Assembly (NCBI RefSeq): GCF_004361915.1 | Contig: NZ_SNWP01000010.1 | Coordinates: forward strand, 692,501 to 756,500 | Origin: Sediminibacterium goheungense | Lineage (GTDB): Bacteria > Bacteroidota > Bacteroidia > Chitinophagales > Chitinophagaceae | Direction of reading: 5' to 3' | Length of the DNA: 64,000 nt | Part shown: positions 17,042 through 25,313 of the stretch, one piece after another | Layout of the letters: every line of letters starts with the position of its first letter | Numbering within the stretch: position 1 is the first letter of the stretch | The notes under the pieces: generated by a model | What the model was told of the DNA's origin: nothing | Databases searched by the model: none | The model's input: only the letters and a program-made list of their open reading frames with translations | Translations under genes and position numbers: made by a program

Positions 17042-18450
17042 AACTTCTTTGCTAAATCAATTTGGGATAGTAGCTCATTTAATCTAACTGGCTCTGCAGC
17101 TTGTGAAAAGGCGATATCACCTCTTTCTGTAACAATCAAATATCGAGGTATACTAACAATATGAAGTAAATTAGATAGTTTTTCAATTTCGTTAGCGTCT
17201 TTAAGGATATAATTTTTCGAACTAGTAAGTCTTCCTTTCTTCAAATAATTTTTCCACTGATTATAATCTTGGTCGAGTGATATAGTAATGAGCTCAGTTT
17301 CAGATCTGCCTGATTTAATATTGTGCAATAAAGGCTGAGCTTTAATGCAAGGCACGCACCAAGTAGCCCACAAATCGACAAATTTGATATTTGAATTTGA
17401 TTGAAATATTTCTCCAATGGTAAATACGGCACCATTTGTGTTTTTTAATTCTATATTATATATTGAATACAGGTTTAATTCAGAATATTTCTTTGTGAAC
17501 TTTAGTTGAATTTCTTTTGTTTTAGGGTCTTTATAAATATTTAAGATGTCATTCTTAATACTGTCTGTTACCCTATCAAAAATGTTAACTCTACTTAGAT
17601 AATGCATTCTTACTATCCCGGCTAATGCAATTTCAAGATTCTTTCCCTTTAAAAGCTTTTTGGCATTTGCAGAAGCTTCTTTAAAATACTCAATCGCAGA
17701 GAGTGAAAGACTACCCTTGTGAAAGTAATACTCAAAATAAGCACCAATAAAATCAAAATAATATTGAGACTCGCATAGAATAGAATCATTAATATTACTT
17801 GCTAGCATTGCATGTTCGACTAATTGCTCTATGCTATCTGTAATTGGAATTTTAGAATCTCTTAATTGACAAAGGAAGTCTGATAGAAAATAATAAGGCA
17901 TTTCTTTAATAATAAACTCCCTAAATGATTTACTTATTGGATATTTCCTTGCGAAGGAAGGAAGCCATTCTTCTTTAATCCATTTATAATATTGATAAAC
18001 TTCTTTGGCAGACAGCAGTTTATCCTTATAGGTTACTGTTTTCAATCTAGGTGAATTCTGTATTAACTTTTTTAATCTATTATAGTACACATAATTACCT
18101 GGATAATCTGACAAAGCATCTAATGAATCATTATAATCTTCTTTATTACCTACAAAATAAAAATTAACTATTGCCCTATCTCCCTGCTCAATAAAGACAT
18201 AATTATAAAATAGTGAATAAAGTCCACTTTGCTTTTGATCAAATCTGCTATTATAATTTGAATCTTTAATTTTTACCTTAATATTATTGTATTCTGTATT
18301 TAGGAAATCGGTGGTATAAAAAGGAACTGTATTATAATCATAGTTATGCATAGTACCAGAGATACTAGTCTTCTTATCACACCCCAATAGCGTAAAAAGA
18401 GTACAAACTAATAAACATTGAGCTATAAAAATTTTCTTCAAATATGCCAT
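17038..18450 (-). CDS. TlpA-like thioredoxin-fold lipoprotein
   Basis: A 470-residue exported protein: lipoprotein signal (LFTLLGC, lipid Cys about residue 24), a long helical region (about 90-330) of unknown fold, and a C-terminal TlpA/redoxin domain with the active site WATWCVPC at about residue 365. It would act as a periplasmic thiol-disulfide enzyme. Encoded between a cysteine-rich peptide and its exporter, it probably served disulfide formation or isomerisation of that peptide (inference). The sequence is AT-rich compared with flanking core genes. The frame is intact, unlike its neighbours. Its stop overlaps the exporter start. Confidence 0.88.
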   Translation of the reverse strand: MAYLKKIFIAQCLLVCTLFTLLGCDKKTSISGTMHNYDYNTVPFYTTDFLNTEYNNIKVKIKDSNYNSRFDQKQSGLYSLFYNYVFIEQGDRAIVNFYFVGNKEDYNDSLDALSDYPGNYVYYNRLKKLIQNSPRLKTVTYKDKLLSAKEVYQYYKWIKEEWLPSFARKYPISKSFREFIIKEMPYYFLSDFLCQLRDSKIPITDSIEQLVEHAMLASNINDSILCESQYYFDFIGAYFEYYFHKGSLSLSAIEYFKEASANAKKLLKGKNLEIALAGIVRMHYLSRVNIFDRVTDSIKNDILNIYKDPKTKEIQLKFTKKYSELNLYSIYNIELKNTNGAVFTIGEIFQSNSNIKFVDLWATWCVPCIKAQPLLHNIKSGRSETELITISLDQDYNQWKNYLKKGRLTSSKNYILKDANEIEKLSNLLHIVSIPRYLIVTERGDIAFSQAAEPVRLNELLSQIDLAKKL

Positions 18451-18509
18451 CTTATAAAATTAAAAGATTAGGAGAAATATAATATTCCTCCCAATCCTTA
18501 TTTTAGGAA

Positions 18510-18730
18510 CTAAGGCCAGTAAGTAGAATTATTACTTCTTACACAATACACTGCACAATTGGTTGCATTAGCAGCACATCCACCCCAACCAGCATTTCCA
18601 CACCATCCACTACCCCAGGTGCAATGCGCTACTCGATCGTTCCCGCAAACGCCTCCGCCGGCTCCTGTGGACCTTCAGGATCATTACCTCCTTTTAAGTT
18701 CCTAAGTTGTTCTCTGCTTAAATTTTTCAT
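18510..18730 (-). pseudogene. Cys-rich GG-leader peptide precursor, frameshifted
   Basis: From ATG at 18730 the minus strand reads MKNLSREQLRNLKGG, a classic Bacteroidota double-glycine leader, then NDPEG. In the next frame an uninterrupted core follows: GGGVCGNDRVAHCTWGSGWC, then GNAGWGGCAANATNCAVYC and ten more residues to a stop at 18510. Adding one base near 18665-18675 restores a ~73-residue precursor with six cysteines in a Gly/Trp/Asn-rich core. As it stands the leader frame ends after 33 codons. Next to a C39 exporter, a VKOR-thioredoxin protein and a TlpA-like protein, this is probably the product of the cluster: a secreted disulfide-bonded peptide, perhaps a bacteriocin. Activity unknown. 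Confidence 0.75.
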
Positions 18731-18803
18731 TTTTTTTAGTTTAAAATTTTGGTAATATTTAATTAGGCAATTACCATTAGCCTATGTTGGCTGGCCAGTG
18801 CAA

Positions 18804-20183
18804 CTACACTAAAGATGTTTTCCTTATATCATTTAGTGAAAGATTTTCAATTAACATTGGAATAATTATATATAAATCGTCCGAACTGTAATATTCTGAA
18901 TACAAAGCTCCATTAATCAATATAGTTGGAGTTTTATCAATTTTATGCATCTCACACCATTCAAAAACTTTAATTAATTCTGGTTTAAATTCCTCTGCAG
19001 CCATTTCAAAACTTTGCTCACTGAGATATTTCTCTCGAAATAAATTTATATTCTTTAACTGATACCACTCATCTAGTATTTCTTTCTTCTCAAAAGAACT
19101 ATGATTGGCTAACGAAAGAAGATTAATTGCAGAAATAAAATTTTCATTATCTCCAGAAAATGAATCGACAATGAAAAATATTTCGAAAGAAATTTCTTCA
19201 TTATAAACTTTAAGTAGAGACTTTAAAGTTTCATGAGTCACAGCACAAGGCACACAGGTAGGCCCACTTATTATCTGTAGTCGAATTTTTGCATTAGGAT
19301 TGCCTAATTGAATTGCAGCATTAGTATCAGGCGTACCAAAAAATGGCTGTTGCATCATAACACCATGGAATACTACAGGATTTTTTTTGAATTTTTCATA
19401 TTCGACTTCCAACCATTCATACTTGAAATAATATTTTATAAAACTCCTGATTGAAAGCCAAATAGCAGCTATGAGAAGAAACAAAATGGAAAAATTACCG
19501 TAGATTTTTAAAAAATTATACTGGCTTATATTTATAGTTTCTAATTCGAATAATAGAAAAAAAGCCTGTATCAATAGAGATGTGGAAATCATTAAACAAA
19601 TTTTACACCATGCCTTAATCACCTTCCATTGTATAAAAATGGTAATGGGTAATAGAAGAAGTGAGCTTGCTATAATTGGAGTAAGTAAAAAGAATTTCGC
19701 ATCAGGGTTAATGCCTGTATAAAACAGGAAAGCTACACTTGTTGAAATGAAATAAATTAATGCTATTTCAGCCAAATCTATATAGTCATAAAAAGGAAAG
19801 ACTTTAGAATTGAATACTTGAGCACAATTTTGATTATCCCTCGTATTACAAAATTTTTGAATAAAGTTAGTAGGGTATCCCTTCTTTGCTAAAATGAGGG
19901 ATATCGAAAAAAATATTCCTAAAAAATTCAAGGATATAATAAAAAGGCTGGAAAAATTTAGAGATTTATTTTGATAGAAAAAAAGTATCAAAGAGACTAA
20001 GGCAATAATTATAATAAATGAACTCTTATTGAGGATAGTTTTATTATTACTAAGCTGTTTAATTTTAGAGAATAATTGCTCTTCTTTTATAGAAAGAAAA
20101 ATACCTTTCCAGTTATGAAAAATTAGTCCGGAATTCAGAAACTCTTCCTTAGAATTTACCACAAAAAAAATCATAGCTTTCAT
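18804..20183 (-). CDS. VKOR-thioredoxin fusion membrane protein
   Basis: 459 residues: a short N-terminal remnant (FFVVNSKEEFLNSG), several transmembrane helices (about 55-240) forming a vitamin K epoxide reductase domain with paired cysteines (CNTRDNQNCAQVF) and the CxxC of AWCKICLM, then a DsbA/thioredoxin-like domain with GPTCVPC at about residue 310. Such proteins re-oxidise thioredoxin-fold partners through quinones and drive disulfide formation outside the cytoplasm. It is upstream of the six-cysteine peptide on the same strand. The N-terminal C39-like domain lies in the same frame at 20217-20426 but is separated by two stops and compensating indels, so this entry may be a truncated product. 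Confidence 0.85.
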   Translation of the reverse strand: MKAMIFFVVNSKEEFLNSGLIFHNWKGIFLSIKEEQLFSKIKQLSNNKTILNKSSFIIIIALVSLILFFYQNKSLNFSSLFIISLNFLGIFFSISLILAKKGYPTNFIQKFCNTRDNQNCAQVFNSKVFPFYDYIDLAEIALIYFISTSVAFLFYTGINPDAKFFLLTPIIASSLLLLPITIFIQWKVIKAWCKICLMISTSLLIQAFFLLFELETINISQYNFLKIYGNFSILFLLIAAIWLSIRSFIKYYFKYEWLEVEYEKFKKNPVVFHGVMMQQPFFGTPDTNAAIQLGNPNAKIRLQIISGPTCVPCAVTHETLKSLLKVYNEEISFEIFFIVDSFSGDNENFISAINLLSLANHSSFEKKEILDEWYQLKNINLFREKYLSEQSFEMAAEEFKPELIKVFEWCEMHKIDKTPTILINGALYSEYYSSDDLYIIIPMLIENLSLNDIRKTSLV

Positions 20184-20426
20184 CTAAATCAGGACTTTGA
20201 TACAATGATGAAAATACTAGTACAGGAAAGGAAATGGTATATTATTAAGATCATTTTTATCTCCAACTACAGCAGTGTACTCCATATCATGTTCCACTAA
20301 AAAGTCAGTCAAAGACACTAAACTTGGATAATTTGGGTGTGACAATAATTTCTTCCTTAAATATTTCTCATTGATAGTAATATTTAATTGCTTTAAATAT
20401 TGCTTGGTTGCTAAGAGAATAGACAT
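20163..20426 (-). pseudogene. broken C39-like N-terminal domain of the VKOR protein
   Basis: A 69-codon frame from 20426 reads MSILLATKQYLKQLNITINE and continues through LLSHPNYPSLVSLTDFLVEH to IPFPFL. This is the non-catalytic C39-like domain normally fused in front of Bacteroidota VKOR proteins. It stops at 20217. In the shifted frame VFSSLYQSPDLDESYDFF follows, and removing one T from the T8 run (20170-20163) returns to FFVVNSKEEF of the VKOR gene. So one lost base near 20222 and one gained base at T8 explain the break. The net frame is unchanged but two stops now interrupt it. Confidence 0.72.
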
Positions 20427-20472
20427 GATTATTGAATTACAAGCAATTTAATGTCCCCAACTCGGTTAAAAT

Positions 20473-20488
20473 AGGGGTAAAAACCCCT
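20473..20488. promoter_or_regulatory. palindrome AGGGGTAAAAACCCCT, copy 2
   Basis: Identical 16-mer to 11787-11802, here about 46 bases upstream of the start of the VKOR-cluster gene (20426, minus), a usual place for an operator. Flanked by T and A, which extends the palindrome to 18 bases. The rest of 20427-20574 shows no gene. Confidence 0.55.
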
Positions 20489-20574
20489 ATACTTTTCAAG
20501 AAATGCTATTGTAGATAAACCTGAAGCATAAATCTCACAAATAATAGTTTATCTCACACCTCTATTTTTTTATA

Positions 20575-20635
20575 TGACCTTCTCCCAGAAAACTGGACAT
20601 TATTAAACTAGAAAAAAGGGGTAATTATTCAAAAT
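20575..20635 (+). mobile_element. solo left-end relic of the IS3 element at 10245
   Basis: About 61 bases starting TGACCTTCTCCCAGAAAAC match the left end of the decayed IS3 element (10245-10304) in the same orientation, with a handful of substitutions and one extra A. No transposase follows. Both copies bracket the accessory region. Confidence 0.85.
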
Positions 20636-20702
20636 AAAAAATAATAATCCTCATCATGCAACGATTTCTTCCTAGAAAACATCATCTCTAAAAAAACCTT
20701 GT

Positions 20703-21104
20703 ATGAAAAGATATGTATTAACCAGCCTGCTTATCAGCAGCCTTCTCTTCTCCGGTTGCGAGAAAACAGATGAACAATTACTAGAAAAATGTGTACAGGT
20801 AAAAATACTTGATGAGCTTTGCGGCACTGCCGTAATGCAAATACTCGATGAAGACTATTTTAAATTTGGTGTAGATGGCTATCAGAAAGATGGAGTTACC
20901 TACGACCATGTTTTTTCTGCAGAATTAAGCTGTGCCGATATCACCAAATTCCAAACCCTTACCGCTTCCTTGAAAGGACTCGTAGTATACGTGAAGATGA
21001 TGAAGCAGATCCAATACGACCCTGCCTGTACAAAATGCGCAGCCGTTGTACCTAATGCACCTGCCAAATGGATACCAATAAAGTTTTCAGAAAAATGTGA
21101 TTAA
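20703..21104 (+). CDS. small cysteine-rich lipoprotein, paralog 1
   Basis: 133 residues beginning with a lipoprotein signal (SLLISSLLFSGCEK, lipid Cys about residue 19). The mature part has eight further cysteines, with motifs VKILDELCGTAVMQI, DGVTYDHVFSAEL and DPACTKCAAVVPNAP. It is closely related to the next gene (same order of motifs). Likely an outer-membrane-anchored protein stabilised by disulfides; family not recognised. It lies just outside the IS-bounded accessory region, so a link with the disulfide genes is only a suggestion. Confidence 0.82.
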   Translation: MKRYVLTSLLISSLLFSGCEKTDEQLLEKCVQVKILDELCGTAVMQILDEDYFKFGVDGYQKDGVTYDHVFSAELSCADITKFQTLTASLKGLVVYVKMMKQIQYDPACTKCAAVVPNAPAKWIPIKFSEKCD

Positions 21105-21207
21105 AATATGTTGGCAGATATTTCTACCAAAAAATACTTCACTTGATTTTTCCATTACAGATTCAACGATTTATTTCAATTCTATCCCATACACCAAACT
21201 GATAAAT

Positions 21208-21618
21208 ATGAAAAAAAGTTTTTCTCCTTTGCTGATAGTATGCAGTCTGGTATTTATTGTAGCCTGTGAAAAAAATGAAACAACTCAATCAAAAGATTGT
21301 GTTCCGGTAAAAATATTGGATGTAGTTTGTAATAGTGCTGTTTTACAAATCACTGATCCTGCCTATTATCATTTAGGTGTTAATGGATACGAAAAAAATG
21401 GTATCACCTACGACCATGTTTTTACTACCATTCTCCCTTGTAAACTTCCGTCCAATAATAACTCCAGACCTAATATGGGCGTTGCAGACAAACCGTTCTA
21501 TGTTCAGATACTGGATCAACCGGAAGCAAGCGACCCTAATTGCGGATCCTGCGCCGCCATTGTTAGCAACGCCCCAAATAAATTATGGTACGTTTCTTTT
21601 TCAGAAAAATGTAATTAA
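21208..21618 (+). CDS. small cysteine-rich lipoprotein, paralog 2
   Basis: 136 residues; start chosen at 21208 (MKKSFSPLLIVCSLVFIVAC) because it gives a lipoprotein signal, whereas the frame open from 21097 adds 37 unlikely residues. The mature part mirrors paralog 1: VKILDVVCNSAVLQI, GITYDHVF, DPNCGSCAAIVSNAP, and a final FSEKC. A tandem duplication is likely. The stop codon lies inside one arm of a hairpin shared with the convergent DoxX-like gene. Confidence 0.82.
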   Translation: MKKSFSPLLIVCSLVFIVACEKNETTQSKDCVPVKILDVVCNSAVLQITDPAYYHLGVNGYEKNGITYDHVFTTILPCKLPSNNNSRPNMGVADKPFYVQILDQPEASDPNCGSCAAIVSNAPNKLWYVSFSEKCN

Positions 21619-21643
21619 GAAGGTCTGAACCAACCTTCTTAAT
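21614..21643. terminator. bidirectional hairpin holding two stop codons
   Basis: ATTAAGAAGGT (21614-21624) and ACCTTCTTAAT (21633-21643) are perfect 11-base complements. The TAA of the plus-strand lipoprotein gene (21616-21618) is in the left arm, and the TAA of the minus-strand DoxX-like gene (21641-21639) is in the right arm. A shared terminator for both. Confidence 0.75.
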
Positions 21644-22046
21644 CACTTTCTTCCAGATGTAATTTCTGATGATGGGCACCGGCAGCTATATGTAATGCAA
21701 AGCCTGCAATAGCTGCATCTTTCAAGATACTAACCAATGCCAGGGCTTTCATTTCCTTGTCACCGGTATCCAGGTAATTGGGCAGATGGATAGTGAGAAT
21801 AAAAATAAATAACATAATAGCCAGAAAATAGGCTGCCGTTTTCACCATTCGGTTGGTAACAAATGAAATGGCCACCAGTATGAAAGCCGCTCCCACTAAA
21901 TATACCCACAGCAATCCACCCGGTAAAAAAGAAGGAATGTACACAACCAGTTCCCGGGCATGTTGAAAATGATAAATGCCGAAACTGATCATCACAACGG
22001 CTAAGAGGTAGATCGCTATACGCGATACGATGTGATAGTTTTTCAT
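21639..22046 (-). CDS. DoxX-like membrane protein
   Basis: 135 residues with four hydrophobic helices (about 7-25, 45-65, 70-92, 108-128), the layout of small DoxX-family membrane proteins (SFGIYHFQHA near the first helix). The start at 22046 (MKNYHIVSRIAIYLL) is preferred to 22097, which adds a basic unstructured extension. The family's biochemical role is poorly defined. It is transcribed toward the lipoprotein gene with a shared hairpin between the two. Confidence 0.78.
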   Translation of the reverse strand: MKNYHIVSRIAIYLLAVVMISFGIYHFQHARELVVYIPSFLPGGLLWVYLVGAAFILVAISFVTNRMVKTAAYFLAIMLFIFILTIHLPNYLDTGDKEMKALALVSILKDAAIAGFALHIAAGAHHQKLHLEESD

Positions 22047-22137
22047 GGCAAACAGTTTTGTTGTATAAAATTTACAACTTTTCTTCCGCCTTTGCAAGCT
22101 TTTCGCCCTATTTCTGCCGGCAATTGAAAAATATCAT

Positions 22138-23301
22138 TCACCAGGGGCCTACTACGGCAGTACCTTCATCAATGGTAACCGGATAAGCCCCGGGCAATAC
22201 CCCATAGGTTTCCAGATAAGATTCAGATATCCTGTCTACAAAATCTGCTACTGCTGCTTTTTTGACAAGATTGAGCGTACAACCACCAAAACCGCCACCC
22301 ATCATTCTGGCGCCAATTACATTTTTATATCCAATCGCAAAATTCACCAGAAAATCGAGTTCCGGACAACTAACATTGTACATTTCACTCAACCCTGTAT
22401 GGGTACTAAACATTTTTTTTCCAAAAGAAAGCAAATCCCCTTTTTTTAGATCTTCACAGGCTTCTTTTACACGCGCTATTTCTTCTACCACATACAGGCA
22501 CCGCCTGAATATATTTTCATCCAATGAATGTAGTTCCTGCTGTAATAATGCGGGTGTAGCATCTCTCAGACTCGTGATTTCCGGATGAAACCTTTGCAGG
22601 TGTGCTACACCTGCTTCGCAATCTAATCTGCGGAGATTGTACTCAGAATCGGCAAGCGAGTGTTTTACACGACTATTGATCAGTAACAGATCATATTCCT
22701 CCGACTCAAAAGGAAAATAATGATGGTCCAGCGAGCGACAGTCTAACTCAATCACCTGATTGGCTTTACCAAACATGCTGGCAAACTGATCCATGATACC
22801 ACAACGAACACCAATAAAATCATTCTCAGCCTGCTGTGCCATTTTCACCATGGTCATCCTGTCTAGCTTATACCCAAATAACTCATTCAAGGCAAAAATG
22901 GTAGCACATTCTACCGCTGCTGATGATGAAAGGCCGGCACCTATAGGGATATCTCCCCGTACAACAGCATTAAAGCCTCCACAAGGGTAGCCAGCTTTCT
23001 GTAATACATCTACGATGGCCAATACATAATTGGCCCAGCTTTGCAATGAAACTGAAACAGCGTCTATATTGCCTGTATAAAACTCCTTGTAATCAACCGA
23101 AAAAAGATGAATCTCCTGATCGTTTCTCGCACCTATTGATACATATACTGCATTATCGATAGAAGCCGGTAATACAAACCCATCATTATAATCGGTATGC
23201 TCCCCGATCAGGTTGATTCTGCCTGGCGAACGTACAATAAACTGTGGCTCTCCGAAATGTTCACGGTAATAAATACCTGCATCCTGTATTAATAAATTCA
23301 T
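22138..23301 (-). CDS. galK: galactokinase
   Basis: GHMP-family kinase that phosphorylates galactose at C1, first step of the Leloir pathway. At 387 residues it matches the family. Visible motifs: signature GRINLIGEHTDYNDGFVLP, the ATP-binding GAGLSSSAAVE loop, and the C-terminal MMGGGFGGCTLNLV. Its ATG overlaps the stop of the upstream beta-CASP gene (ATGA), so the two are co-translated; no other gal gene is nearby. Confidence 0.96.
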   Translation of the reverse strand: MNLLIQDAGIYYREHFGEPQFIVRSPGRINLIGEHTDYNDGFVLPASIDNAVYVSIGARNDQEIHLFSVDYKEFYTGNIDAVSVSLQSWANYVLAIVDVLQKAGYPCGGFNAVVRGDIPIGAGLSSSAAVECATIFALNELFGYKLDRMTMVKMAQQAENDFIGVRCGIMDQFASMFGKANQVIELDCRSLDHHYFPFESEEYDLLLINSRVKHSLADSEYNLRRLDCEAGVAHLQRFHPEITSLRDATPALLQQELHSLDENIFRRCLYVVEEIARVKEACEDLKKGDLLSFGKKMFSTHTGLSEMYNVSCPELDFLVNFAIGYKNVIGARMMGGGFGGCTLNLVKKAAVADFVDRISESYLETYGVLPGAYPVTIDEGTAVVGPW

Positions 23302-24704
23302 CCTTCTAATTTTGTCTGATAATGCATTTCCGGAATCACTACTTCCTTAAAACCTTTACGCATAAGCCTGTGTGCAAAATCCTGTTGTACATCATATTCA
23401 CCATGTACCAGAAAAAGTGTTTTTACCTTCGAAGGATCCTGGCAGGCTAAAAACTGGCAAAGATCCTCATAATCACCATGTGCACTCATGCTGCGCATTT
23501 GGCCCACTTCGGCTTTTACATCATACATTTCGCCGAAAATTTTTACCTGTGCGGCTCCATTGGCCAAACGCCCACCTAATGATCGCGGCTCACAATAACC
23601 CACCAGCAATATGGTATTTTTCTGATCACCAATATTGTTCATGATATGATGCTTTACCCTTCCCGCATCTGCCATACCACTGGCCGACATAATTACACAA
23701 GGCTGTGGTAATTCATTCAGGTATTTACTTTCATCCACTGTTTTAATAAATTTCAACCCTGGAAAATCAAAAGGATCATCATCTTTCTCCATCACTTTCC
23801 TGATTCGCTTATTAAAGTACTGCGGATAGGCTTTCAGCATTTCGGTAGCTTCCCTGCTCAGTGGGCTATCCACATAGATCGGCACCCTGGGCAATCTGTT
23901 TTCAAGATCCAACTGGTTCAGTGCATACAATAGTTCCTGCGTTCTTCCCACACTAAATGCGGGTATAATCAGCTTTCCTTTTTTCTTTATACAGGTCGAT
24001 TCAATCCATTCCAATAAAGTGTCTGCCACACCATGTACTTCATCATGCAGTTTATTACCATAAGTACTTTCCAGAATAATATAGTCAGCCTGCGGAAAAA
24101 CAGACGGTGAGCGAAGTATTGCATCATTATATCTTCCTACATCACCACTGAAAGTAAGTTGTCTGGTTTTACCCTCTTCCGAAATCCGGAGATGTACAGC
24201 AGCACTACCAATAATATGTCCGGCATCGGTAAACATCAGCTCAACACCTTCTGTAATGGTTGTCCATTCATCGTAATTCACTTCTACAAAAAGTTCCAAT
24301 GCCTTCGCAGCATCTTCCAGATCGTATAGGGGCTCATAAGGAGGTAACCCCTGCTTTGCGCGTCTTTTATTGATGAACTTGGTATCATCACGCTGTATCA
24401 CTGCTGAATCTTCCAGTAAAATACCTCCCAGTTCCCTTGTGGCTGGAGTGGCAAATATCTTACCCTCAAATCCTTCCTTTACCAATCTGGGTATGAGTCC
24501 AGAATGATCAATATGCGCATGCGAAAGTACCAGTATATCTACTGAACGGGCATCGAAACCAAATTCTCCGTTGAGCACTTCTGTTTCCTTTCCCATTCCC
24601 TGAAAAAGACCACAATCGAGTAATATTTTTTTCCCACTCTGTAAGGTAAGCAGGTGTTTTGATCCTGTCACCGTTCTTGCTGCTCCATGAAATGCTATCT
24701 TCAT
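23298..24704 (-). CDS. MBL-fold beta-CASP hydrolase (RNA exonuclease-like)
   Basis: 468 residues of the YSH1/CPSF73-like bacterial family. The metallo-beta-lactamase motif HAHIDHSG is at about residue 61, the beta-CASP domain about 180-370 (YVDSPLSREATEML), and the RMM domain at the C-terminus includes SAHGDYEDLCQFL. Members are metal-dependent RNA nucleases in the cytoplasm; the exact substrate is unknown. Upstream of galK with a 4-base overlap. Confidence 0.93.
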   Translation of the reverse strand: MKIAFHGAARTVTGSKHLLTLQSGKKILLDCGLFQGMGKETEVLNGEFGFDARSVDILVLSHAHIDHSGLIPRLVKEGFEGKIFATPATRELGGILLEDSAVIQRDDTKFINKRRAKQGLPPYEPLYDLEDAAKALELFVEVNYDEWTTITEGVELMFTDAGHIIGSAAVHLRISEEGKTRQLTFSGDVGRYNDAILRSPSVFPQADYIILESTYGNKLHDEVHGVADTLLEWIESTCIKKKGKLIIPAFSVGRTQELLYALNQLDLENRLPRVPIYVDSPLSREATEMLKAYPQYFNKRIRKVMEKDDDPFDFPGLKFIKTVDESKYLNELPQPCVIMSASGMADAGRVKHHIMNNIGDQKNTILLVGYCEPRSLGGRLANGAAQVKIFGEMYDVKAEVGQMRSMSAHGDYEDLCQFLACQDPSKVKTLFLVHGEYDVQQDFAHRLMRKGFKEVVIPEMHYQTKLEG

Positions 24705-24714
24705 ACCTTTCTTT

Positions 24715-25203
24715 TTATGATTGTTTCGACTTAAATGTCCAGGTTACAAAAAATGTAGCTACTGCTTCCTGCTCCTGGTTTTTACCGACCGATTGGCAGA
24801 TAATGGTTTGTGGTTCTCCGGTTTTAATGGCCGTCTCAACAGCTTCTGTTATCTTATCTCCATCGGTACATGTAAAAGTAATCATACCTGTTGCTTTTTT
24901 ACTGAAACTACCTTCTACTTTCAGTACCAGCATGCTTACCGATGGCTTACGTCGATAAATCTGCGCAAAACCAAGAATACCGGTACTCATTTCAGCTGCC
25001 ATGGCCTGTACAGCGAAATACATAGAGCGAAATGGATTTTGCGAAAACCAGCTATAACGTACCCCAATTTGTGATTGATGAGCATCAAAGGATCGTATCC
25101 GCAATCCGGAGAAAAAAGCTGATGGAAGACGTTGCAATAAAAACAACCTGAATTTTAACGGGTTGGATATCTGTCGGCGAAAAATATCAAATGATGGATT
25201 CAT
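24715..25203 (-). CDS. DUF4442-type hotdog-fold protein
   Basis: 162 residues. The sequence WFSQNPFRSMYFAVQAMAAE matches the helix of DUF4442 hotdog-fold (thioesterase-like) proteins, with a beta-rich remainder. Function is unproven; hotdog proteins often act on acyl-CoA or acyl-ACP. Start chosen at 25203 (MNPSFDIF); ATG codons at 25212 and an alternative at 25233 are possible. Ten bases upstream of the beta-CASP gene, same strand. Confidence 0.8.
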   Translation of the reverse strand: MNPSFDIFRRQISNPLKFRLFLLQRLPSAFFSGLRIRSFDAHQSQIGVRYSWFSQNPFRSMYFAVQAMAAEMSTGILGFAQIYRRKPSVSMLVLKVEGSFSKKATGMITFTCTDGDKITEAVETAIKTGEPQTIICQSVGKNQEQEAVATFFVTWTFKSKQS

Positions 25204-25313
25204 AGCTTTCATTCCTGTACATAAATGTAACAAGTGAAAAGCGAATCAAATGTAAAAACCTTGTTTTCTTACGGTGAGAACGAATTTTGAGTATTGAATA
25301 GCTGGATGCAAAC

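Noticed and set aside
11832-20430. Sequencing error as the cause of all frameshifts in the accessory region
   Set aside because: Not excluded for single homopolymer runs, but the core genes elsewhere in the window read intact while at least five separate breaks plus IS damage cluster here, which fits decay better.
9659-22100. A second tRNA-Glu 3' copy marking the right att site of an island
   Set aside because: No duplicate of the tRNA 3' end was noticed to the right within the window, so island limits cannot be set this way.
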